A stretch of DNA of 64,000 bases from Mesorhizobium sp. SOD10 (GTDB lineage Bacteria; Pseudomonadota; Alphaproteobacteria; Rhizobiales; Rhizobiaceae): NCBI GenBank assembly GCA_000824805.1, contig CCNA01000060.1:281537-345536 (forward strand), written 5' to 3'. The number at the start of each line of letters is the position of its first letter. Positions within the stretch are counted from its first letter, which is position 1. The notes under the pieces are model-generated. The model was given only the letters and a program-made list of their open reading frames with translations, was not told the origin of the DNA and searched no databases. Positions 58,139-64,000 of this stretch are shown piece by piece. Both the position numbers and the translations under genes were made by a program.

Positions 58139-59239
58139 TCATCCTTTGCGGTAGCGGTGTGGAGTGAAGGGCAGGGGCGTGACGTCGATCGGGATTTTTG
58201 TCCCGCGGACATCGGCGAAGAGTTTCGTGCCGGCCTTGGCCAGCACGGCGTTGACGTAACCCATGGCGACCGGGTGTCCTGTAGAAGGGCCGAAGCCGCC
58301 GGAGGTGACATGGCCGGCCGGATTGCCGTCGGCGTCGACCAGCGCCGCACCGGCGCGAACCGGCTGGCGGCCGTCGGGCTTCAGGCCGACGCGTTTCTGC
58401 GACGGGCCGCGCTCCAGGATCGAGCGCAGCGCATCGGCGCCGATGAAACCGCCCGCGGCGCGAACCTCCTTGGGAATCGCCCACATCAATCCGGCGCTTG
58501 CCGGGTCGATTTCCGGCGTCAGGTCCTGGCCATGCAGGCAAAGACCGGCCTCGAGCCGCAGGCTGTCGCGGGCGGCAAGGCCGATCCACTGCACGCGCTC
58601 GTCTTCCAGGAGTTTGGCAAAGAGATCACGCGCGTCCTTCTCCGGCAGGCCGAGCTCGAAACCGTCCTCGCCGGTGTAGCCGGAGCGGCTCATGAACCAA
58701 TTTTGCCGCGGCTCGATCCCATGCATGAAGAGCAGCGAGCCGGTTTCGATGCCGGCCCGCGCCAAAGCTGCCCAGGCGTCCGGTCCCTGGATCGCCAGGA
58801 AGATGCGGTCGAGCGGCTCGACCCTGGTATCGAAATCGGCGGAAAGCGCGCGCAGATGCTTCTCGTCCTCCACCGCGTTGCCGGCATTGGCCACAACCAT
58901 GAACCGGTCATCGCCGAGGCGTGTCACAATCAGGTCGTCGATGATGCCTGCCGCCTCGTTGAGGAAGAAGGTATATTTGGACTGCGAGATGTCCAGCGCG
59001 CCGGCATCGAGCGGGCAGGCGCGGTTCAACAATGTGGTGGCTCCCGGACCGGCGACCTCGAACAGCTTCATATGCGAGATGTCGAACAGGCCGGCGTGCT
59101 CGCGCGTGTGAAGATGCTCCTTCATCACGCCGGGCGGGTAGGTCAGCGGCATCGACCACCCGGCGAAGGCGCCGAAACGCGCGCCGGCGGCCTGGTGCAA
59201 ATCCTCAAGGGGTAGATGCTTGGTGTCTTCGCCTGTCAT
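58139..59239 (-). CDS. gcvT: Aminomethyltransferase (glycine cleavage T protein)
   Basis: 366 residues from ATG 59239, with TCTGGAGAAGAC before it; an ATG eight codons earlier is less well placed. Motifs are AGWSMPLTYPPGVMKEH, HAGLFDISHMKLFEV, the folate site near GYTGEDGFELGLP, and GFGPSTGHPVAMGYV. It releases ammonia and forms methylene-tetrahydrofolate. First gene of the operon, directly behind the tandem glycine riboswitch. Confidence 0.96.
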   Translation of the reverse strand: MTGEDTKHLPLEDLHQAAGARFGAFAGWSMPLTYPPGVMKEHLHTREHAGLFDISHMKLFEVAGPGATTLLNRACPLDAGALDISQSKYTFFLNEAAGIIDDLIVTRLGDDRFMVVANAGNAVEDEKHLRALSADFDTRVEPLDRIFLAIQGPDAWAALARAGIETGSLLFMHGIEPRQNWFMSRSGYTGEDGFELGLPEKDARDLFAKLLEDERVQWIGLAARDSLRLEAGLCLHGQDLTPEIDPASAGLMWAIPKEVRAAGGFIGADALRSILERGPSQKRVGLKPDGRQPVRAGAALVDADGNPAGHVTSGGFGPSTGHPVAMGYVNAVLAKAGTKLFADVRGTKIPIDVTPLPFTPHRYRKG

Positions 59240-59287
59240 GTCTTCTCCAGAGTCGCACGGCAATCGACCGCCACCGGCGGCCTAGTC

Positions 59288-59466
59288 GTGCCCCTCTGTC
59301 TGAAGCCTGAGAGACTCGCGCCCCGTAGCTCTGTCGGCAGCGCTTACACCTTCGGCGCGGGAAGATTCCCGACTTTCCAGAGTTGTCTTTCCCGTCCACG
59401 GTTCTTTTGCCTGAGAGATTTCGGGCGATTTCCCCTTCGGCGACAGCGTGCGCTGCTCTCTCCCGC
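59288..59466 (-). promoter_or_regulatory. Tandem glycine riboswitch
   Basis: Two aptamers on the minus strand. The distal one has GCGGGAGAGAGC, CGCCGAAGGGGAAA (59429-59442) and TCTCTCAGGCAAAAG; the proximal one has GCGCCGAAGGTGTAAGCG and GTCTCTCAGGC (59305-59315). The conserved cores and order are those of the cooperative gcvT-type glycine riboswitch. It should switch gcvTHP on when glycine is high. The expression platform lies between 59288 and the gcvT start. Confidence 0.95.
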
Positions 59467-59506
59467 AAACAGGTGGGACTCAGTCGCCTGAGCCCCCGAC
59501 GCGCCA

Positions 59507-59535
59507 TCCATAGCCCGTCGGCGACACCTTGTCAC
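59507..59535 (-). promoter_or_regulatory. Probable gcvTHP promoter
   Basis: On the minus strand GTGACA (59535-59530) and TATGGA (59512-59507) are separated by 17 bases. Transcription would begin near 59500, giving a transcript that starts shortly before the distal aptamer. Confidence 0.5.
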
Positions 59536-59548
59536 CTCCCAGCGACAT

Positions 59549-59719
59549 CTAAAGCGCGCGGAGTTGATCGACGACAACGAGACCGAATGGCTGGCCGAGC
59601 GCGTGGGCGGCAGGCTGCGGTCGTTGCGCGATAACGAGCGCGCGCTGCTGACGCTGATCAGGCAGGCTTCGCCGGAAATCCATGCGGCGCTGAAACCTCT
59701 GCTGGAGAAGGTTGCTTAG
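59549..59719 (+). pseudogene. C-terminal remnant of an unknown protein
   Basis: The frame reads about 57 codons with strong coding bias (LIDDNETEWLAERVGGRLRS, ALLTLIRQASPEIHAALKPL) to a TAG at 59717. It has no ATG; the frame opens only after a TGA at 59489, inside the gcv promoter region. It looks like a C-terminal helix bundle left after the 5' part of a gene was lost. No family recognised. Its stop overlaps the stop of the convergent acetyltransferase pseudogene. Confidence 0.5.
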
Positions 59720-60127
59720 GCGGCGACAGTCCTGCAGAGAATGATGTTGGAATGGCCTTCGGGCCATCCGGTCAATTCGGCCATACGTTCGAAGCCGGCC
59801 TTTTCGTACAAGCCCGGCGCCTGGAAGTCGTGGGTCGAAACCCATATCCGCAGCGAGCCGCGCGCGGTGGCCTCCGCGACGAAGGCGTCGAGCAGCTTCC
59901 TGCCGTGGCCAAAGCCGCGATAGGCCTCGTCGACCCACATCAGCGTGAGCTCAGGAATAACCGGAGGCAATCCCGACGGCGTGCCCTTGCTCATCCCGCA
60001 GGGAAAAGACGAGGGCACGGTCGTCGTCGCGGCCGGTCAGACGCCGGTTGTCGTTGTCGAGGCACTCCTCGATGGCATCAAGCTCGGCTGACGACAGATC
60101 GTGCTCCGCCTGCAGGCGAGGGGCCAT
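59716..60127 (-). pseudogene. GNAT-family N-acetyltransferase, disrupted by a frameshift
   Basis: The N-terminal frame from ATG 60127 (MAPRLQAEHDLSSAELDAIE) runs to GIASGYS and a TGA near 59950. The C-terminal frame then continues with ELTLMWVDEAYRGFGHGRKL and APGLYEKAGFERMAELTGWP to 59716. Related proteins are continuous here and carry a few more residues between GYS and ELT, so a small deletion probably caused the shift. It is coupled to the molybdoenzyme gene by TGATG. A sequencing error is the main alternative. Confidence 0.75.
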
Positions 60128-60918
60128 CAAATCCCGCCATACCAGTCGTAGCCATTGTCTTCCCAATAGCCGCCGCGGCCGCCGCCGACATTGGCGAAAC
60201 TGTCGACCAGCTCGATCTTGTAGAGGTATTTCGGCATCTTGTAGCCGAGCTGGCGCTCGACCCTGACGCGCAGCGGCGCGCCGTTCTCCACCGGCAGCGG
60301 CTTGCCGTTGAGGCCATAGGCCAGGATCGTCTGCGGGTGGCGTGCGTCGATCAGGTCGATGGAGCCGTAATATTTGATGTCGCCCGACAGGCTTTGCTCG
60401 ATCGTGTCGAGGCAATGGAACATGACATAGCGCGCCTCAGGTTTCACCACCGCCTGGTCGAGCACCAGCGACAGCGGCGTGCCGGTCCATTTCGCAATGC
60501 AGCTCCAGCCTTCGACGCAATCGTGGCGGGTGATCTGGGTGCGGCTCGGCATGTTCTGGAGCTGCTCGCGGGTCAGCGACAGCGGCTTCTCGACAAGACC
60601 GGTGACCACCAGGCGCCAGTCGGCGAAATTGTTCGCCAGAAGACCCTTGTAGGTGTCGTCGTCGGGCGCGGTCACACCGTTTGGCCGCTGCGGCTGGCGG
60701 ATGTCCGCCTCGGTGAACTCCGGCGCCAGCGCGTCCCGGCCGGCGAGCAGGCGCTGCGCGCGCCAGGTCAGGCCGTTGGCATTTTCGAGAAAGCTGCGCA
60801 GCCCATCGCCGACGCCCAGACCGCTGTCGAAGGCGTCGCAGCCCGACAACATGATGCCTGACAGGCCAAGGCTGGCGGAGGTGAGGAATTTTCGCCGACT
60901 GATCTGGAATTTTGCCAT
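60127..60918 (-). CDS. Molybdopterin-dependent oxidoreductase with Tat signal and lipobox
   Basis: 263 residues of the sulfite-oxidase/MsrP superfamily. The Tat motif is SRRKFLTSASLG, and the hydrophobic stretch ends LSGCDAF (lipobox Cys27, Asp at +2). The molybdenum ligand is Cys134 in RHDCVEGWSCIAKW; later motifs are FHCLDTIEQS and RVRVERQLGYK. It probably faces the periplasm, anchored to the inner membrane by lipid. It starts one base after the cytochrome b gene stop, so the two probably form a complex. Substrate unknown. Confidence 0.88.
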   Translation of the reverse strand: MAKFQISRRKFLTSASLGLSGIMLSGCDAFDSGLGVGDGLRSFLENANGLTWRAQRLLAGRDALAPEFTEADIRQPQRPNGVTAPDDDTYKGLLANNFADWRLVVTGLVEKPLSLTREQLQNMPSRTQITRHDCVEGWSCIAKWTGTPLSLVLDQAVVKPEARYVMFHCLDTIEQSLSGDIKYYGSIDLIDARHPQTILAYGLNGKPLPVENGAPLRVRVERQLGYKMPKYLYKIELVDSFANVGGGRGGYWEDNGYDWYGGI

Positions 60919-60919
60919 G

Positions 60920-61792
60920 TCAGACGCTCCTCTCGGTCGGCTGGTTGTGTCTTGCGGGCGGGTCGGTGCGGTACCAGCCGGTGATGATCGAGCGCAGCTC
61001 GTTGATCGGGCCGGCGGCGAGGATCATCAGGATGTGGACGATGAAGAAAAGAACGAGCAGCACCATGACGCTGAAGTGAATTGTACGCGCCGTCTGCCTG
61101 CCGCCGAGGATTTCGTTCAGCCAGGGCAGCACCGAATTCATGCTCGGCGACATTGCGAGGCCGGTGATGATCATCAGCGGCAGCAGCACGAAGAGCACGC
61201 CGCCATAAGCCATTTTCTGCAGCGTGTTGTATTCCCTCGTGTGATGGAATTTCAGCTTCGCGTGGTCGACGATGTCGCGCGGCAGCTTGCGCAGGTCCGA
61301 CATGCGAGGCGCGAGGTCGCGGCGGATATGGCCGTTGACCAGGCCGGCAATCAGCCAGACGAGCAGCGTCGTGGTCAGGATCCAGGCGAAGAAGAAGTGC
61401 ACGACGCGGGCCGTGCCGAGATCGTAATAGGACGGGATCGTCGCCCAGGATGGAAAGGCGCGGGCCGTTTCTCGTCCCGGCGGACCCGACCAGCCGAGCA
61501 CGCCGGTGGTGTCGAAGCGATGACCGAAGATTTCAGTGAAGCCGCGCGGACCGTTGGCGGTGTTTTCGGCGCCGATCTGGAGGATCGTGTTGTTGAATTC
61601 GAAGCCGGATTGCTTGCCGATATAGAGCTGCGGCCGTGCGTTGAAGATCTGCAGGCCGGAAAGCAGCATGAAGAACAGCGAGAAAGCCCAGATCCAGTGC
61701 GTCAACCGCGTCCAGCGCGATTGCCGATAGATGAGGGTCGTGTCCTTGCCGTCCGCCTCGGCGGCGGATTCCTTGTTGGCAACAGTGTCCAT
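60920..61792 (-). CDS. Cytochrome b-type membrane subunit (cytochrome b561/YedZ-like)
   Basis: 290 residues with about five membrane helices. It has TRLTHWIWAFSLFFMLLSG (heme-ligand His region), VHFFFAWILTTTLLVWLIAG and RTIHFSVMVLLVLFFIVHIL, which give the paired His of di-heme cytochrome b. It would pass electrons between the quinone pool and the molybdoenzyme encoded one base downstream. The 96-base upstream gap separates it from DUF1345. Confidence 0.88.
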   Translation of the reverse strand: MDTVANKESAAEADGKDTTLIYRQSRWTRLTHWIWAFSLFFMLLSGLQIFNARPQLYIGKQSGFEFNNTILQIGAENTANGPRGFTEIFGHRFDTTGVLGWSGPPGRETARAFPSWATIPSYYDLGTARVVHFFFAWILTTTLLVWLIAGLVNGHIRRDLAPRMSDLRKLPRDIVDHAKLKFHHTREYNTLQKMAYGGVLFVLLPLMIITGLAMSPSMNSVLPWLNEILGGRQTARTIHFSVMVLLVLFFIVHILMILAAGPINELRSIITGWYRTDPPARHNQPTERSV

Positions 61793-61888
61793 CTTGCCTC
61801 CGGCCGCATCGGGAGCGGCTCCTCAGGTCATTGTCTCCCCCTCAATACGTCGCCGCACAAGCCAATGTTTCACGCGATCACGGATTTA

Positions 61889-62560
61889 TTACGGAGAGCC
61901 CAGGCTGACCGCGAGATTGACCGCAGCCGCGAGGATCACCGTGTTGAAGAAAAAGGTCAGGATCGAATGAACGAGCACAACCATGCGCATGTGGGAGGTC
62001 GTGATCGCGGTGTCGGCGGTCTGGGCCGTCATGCCGACCACCGTCGCGAAATAGAGGAAGTCCCAGCCTTCCGGCCTTTTGCCGCCGGGAAAATCGAGCC
62101 CGCCGATCGGCATCTTCTTCTGGGTGTTCGTGTCGATCCCGTCGCCATCTTGCCAATAGACGTGCGCATAGTGAAGCGACGCCATGGCGTGGATGGTGAA
62201 CCAGCCGAGTGGGATCGACAGCATCGCGAAGACAAGCTGCATCGGATGCGCGGCATCCTTCCGGTTGATGAGGAGAAACAGCGAGACGATGGCCGCGCCG
62301 ACGACAAAGAGCGTGACGGCAAAGATCGCCAGCACAGGCAGGTCGGTCGTGCGCGCATTCTTGCTGAGATAGCGGCCGGTAAGGCTCGGCATCAGGGCCA
62401 GCACCAGGGCGATGTAGCTGGCGAAGAACACATTGGCGCCGATAGAATAGGGCAGAGGCCAGCGCAGCAGCAAGGCAGCGAGCAGCGCGACGATGCCGAT
62501 GCCCGCGGCCAGGGCGAACTGCATGTGCCGATGCATCGGCGTCTTGAGATCGTCACCCAT
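61889..62560 (-). CDS. DUF1345 membrane protein
   Basis: 223 residues from ATG 62560; the frame is open far upstream but that part overlaps the YaiI-like gene. Five to six membrane helices and LDFPGGKRPEGWDFLYFATVVGMTAQTAD are characteristic of DUF1345. Function unknown. It lies on the same strand as its neighbours. Confidence 0.87.
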   Translation of the reverse strand: MGDDLKTPMHRHMQFALAAGIGIVALLAALLLRWPLPYSIGANVFFASYIALVLALMPSLTGRYLSKNARTTDLPVLAIFAVTLFVVGAAIVSLFLLINRKDAAHPMQLVFAMLSIPLGWFTIHAMASLHYAHVYWQDGDGIDTNTQKKMPIGGLDFPGGKRPEGWDFLYFATVVGMTAQTADTAITTSHMRMVVLVHSILTFFFNTVILAAAVNLAVSLGSP

Positions 62561-62586
62561 GGCCCGAGGCCCCTGAAGACTTTGGA

Positions 62587-63066
62587 TCAGTCCGGTGTGA
62601 CGGATTTGAGCGCACGCCGCAAGATGCGGTCGAGTTCGCCGAGAAACTGCGACCTGTCCTTCTGCGTGAAGGAGGCGTTGAAGCCTCGGCTTTCGCCGGT
62701 CTCGCGCAGATGCTGCTTCAAATCGCGCATCGCCACCGCCATGCCGATGGTCTCCGGCGTGAAGGGGCGGCCTGTGGGTCCCAGCACATGCGCACCAAGC
62801 GCCACCGTGCGCGCCGCCAGCGGGATGTCGGCCGTCACCACGATGTCGTTGGCCCTGGCGTTCTCGACGATCCAGTCGTCCGCTGCATCCGCGCCCTTGG
62901 AGACGACGACGTTGCGGATCATCGGATCGCGCGACGGACGCAGGCCGCCATTGGAGACAAAGGTGACCATAACGCCGTGGCGTTCCGCGACCTTCTCGAC
63001 CTCGGCCTTGACCGGACAGGCATCGGCGTCGACGTAGATAACGGGTGCGGGCATCGTTGCTTCCAA
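62587..63066 (-). CDS. YaiI/YqxD family protein (UPF0178, DUF188)
   Basis: 159 residues from ATG 63066; ATG 63054 (MPAPVIYVDADACP) is probably the real start, since homology begins there. Conserved motifs are YVDADACPVKAEV, DDWIVENARANDIVVTADIPLAAR and GPTGRPFTPETIG, a PIN-like fold with acidic residues. Nuclease activity is suggested by fold only. It lies 27 bases before the DUF1345 start. Confidence 0.9.
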   Translation of the reverse strand: MEATMPAPVIYVDADACPVKAEVEKVAERHGVMVTFVSNGGLRPSRDPMIRNVVVSKGADAADDWIVENARANDIVVTADIPLAARTVALGAHVLGPTGRPFTPETIGMAVAMRDLKQHLRETGESRGFNASFTQKDRSQFLGELDRILRRALKSVTPD

Positions 63067-63120
63067 ATGAATATGGGGCCGGCGTGTCAGCCAGCCCCAT
63101 GGCAGAAATCGCGGGATTTG

Positions 63121-63690
63121 TCAGGCCGGAAGCGCTCCCGACTTCTTGGCGGTCCAGGTGGCGATATAGTCCATCAGGCCGGGGCTGAGGCAGTCATAGG
63201 GTTCGAGTCCGATCGACTTCAGCTGGCCGCGTATGCCGTCCATGCGGCTCGGGTCGACGCCGGATTCGATGATCGAGGAGACGAAGGCGGCAAAGCCCGG
63301 CGGCGACCAGCCGTCCTCCTCGAAGCGCTCGGGATGGATGAAGGACAGGCCCTTGAAGGGATGGTCGCGCTCGACGGGGCCGTACATATGGACGCCGCAG
63401 CTCGTGCAGGCATGGCGCTGGATCAGCGCCGAGGGATCGACCACCTTCAGCTTGTCGCCATTCTCGGTGACGGTGACGTCGCCGGTGCCGGCGACGGCCA
63501 CGACCGAGAAGATGGCGCCTTCCGGTTTCCAGCACTTGGTGCAGCCGCAGGCATGGTTGTGGGCGATCTGGCCCTTGACCTTCACCTTCACCGGATTGCT
63601 GGTGCACAGGCAAACCAGCGTGCCGCCGGCAAAGCTCGCGCTCTCCTTCGGCAAGCCGTTGTCGATCGAGTGATGCAGTTTTTCTGCCAT
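63121..63690 (-). CDS. gfa: S-(hydroxymethyl)glutathione synthase
   Basis: 189 residues, the Gfa type of the glutathione-dependent formaldehyde-activating family. Zinc cysteines are in CLCTSNPVKV, HACGCTKCWKPEG and HACTSCGVHMYG. It speeds the addition of formaldehyde to glutathione in formaldehyde detoxification. The length is that of true Gfa rather than short relatives. The partner dehydrogenase gene is not in view. Confidence 0.92.
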   Translation of the reverse strand: MAEKLHHSIDNGLPKESASFAGGTLVCLCTSNPVKVKVKGQIAHNHACGCTKCWKPEGAIFSVVAVAGTGDVTVTENGDKLKVVDPSALIQRHACTSCGVHMYGPVERDHPFKGLSFIHPERFEEDGWSPPGFAAFVSSIIESGVDPSRMDGIRGQLKSIGLEPYDCLSPGLMDYIATWTAKKSGALPA

Positions 63691-63713
63691 TCCATTCCTC
63701 CCATGTTTTCCGG

Positions 63714-63974
63714 TCAGGTCGACCCAGTGTCGATGACCACCTCACTTTCCATGAAGTGCACCTTCAGCAGTTGGCGCACCTCGCTCAAGCTCCTCCTCAA
63801 GAACCTGCCATGCACGAGATAGGTGATTTCTTCTTTCGCGCGGTCGATCTCCTCCAGGTCGATTTCAACGTGCTTGTCGTCCCGAAAACACCGCCACAGA
63901 TCCTCGCCGAAGTTCCGTATCCGATGGATCGTCGACTTCTCGTGGTCGATGAAGCGAATTCGAACTACCTTCAC
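63714..63974 (-). CDS. Small protein of unknown function
   Basis: 86 residues, charged, no signal or membrane segment. The sequence MKVVRIRFIDHEKSTIHRIR and EIDLEEIDRAKEEITYLVHG suggests a small alpha/beta fold. Codon use is more A/T-ending than neighbouring genes. It starts 26 bases from the window end. No family recognised. Confidence 0.6.
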   Translation of the reverse strand: MKVVRIRFIDHEKSTIHRIRNFGEDLWRCFRDDKHVEIDLEEIDRAKEEITYLVHGRFLRRSLSEVRQLLKVHFMESEVVIDTGST

Positions 63975-64000
63975 CTAGTAAACCACGACACTCCTGATCG

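Noticed and set aside
60653..63037. A 794-codon plus-strand frame opposite the molybdoenzyme, cytochrome b and DUF1345 genes
   Set aside because: It crosses several genes of the opposite strand with clear families; it is a shadow of their codon bias.

Overview
The window looks like core chromosome of a high-GC alphaproteobacterium of the Rhizobiales, most like Mesorhizobium (Phyllobacteriaceae). That rests on protein resemblance, the neighbourhoods alaC-hom-glpX-recJ and folE-hisI-patatin, a tandem glycine riboswitch before gcvTHP, a class I PHA synthase, and rhizobial-type intergenic palindromes. The genus is inference. I see no phage, transposase, CRISPR array or rRNA; there is one tRNA (Glu).

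Layout. 1-11 kb (minus strand): a partial aspartyl/asparaginyl beta-hydroxylase behind a five-gene efflux operon with two adaptors, two RND pumps and one outer-membrane factor. 11.2-14.1 kb: a periplasmic Spy/CpxP-like protein, divergent from an OmpR-type response regulator and its histidine kinase; the shared intergenic region carries repeated TTTCC half-sites. 14.2-16.1 kb: a looser region with three small secreted or membrane proteins, a candidate small RNA and tRNA-Glu. 16.2-25.8 kb: an M15-like lipoprotein, phaC, a small lipoprotein, then alaC, hom, glpX and recJ. 25.9-31.4 kb: patatin, hisI, folE, a divergent IscU-like scaffold, a LysR regulator, yidD and a class D beta-lactamase. 31.6-41 kb: thrS, an acyltransferase, a nitroreductase, a TetR regulator divergent from a membrane methyltransferase, a MaoC/CitE-like pair, a DUF2336 protein and a VOC protein. 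41-45.3 kb: a FUSC transporter and parE. 45.5-53.6 kb: a Tad/Cpa secretion cluster (cpaB, cpaC, a short lipoprotein, cpaE, cpaF, tadB, tadC, tadD) followed by a diguanylate cyclase. 54.9-59.5 kb: gcvT-gcvH-gcvP under a tandem glycine riboswitch. 59.5-64 kb: a gene remnant, a frameshifted acetyltransferase, a molybdoenzyme/cytochrome b pair, DUF1345, a YaiI-type protein, gfa and an orphan small gene.

How parts may work together. The kinase/regulator, Spy-like protein and dual RND operon together look like an envelope-stress module. The Tad cluster has secretin, ATPases and platform proteins but no pilin, prepilin peptidase or full-length CpaD here. The molybdoenzyme appears to be a Tat-exported, lipid-anchored partner of the cytochrome b encoded just upstream of it.

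The most unusual pattern is that intergenic palindromic repeats end exactly on genes: two copies of a ~143-bp element supply or abut the stop codons of recJ and tadC, and a different repeat encodes the last six residues and stop codon of the CitE-like lyase. I did not find a clearly new multi-gene system; the stronger leads are these repeats, the candidate small RNA, the incomplete Tad locus and the Tat-lipoprotein molybdoenzyme.
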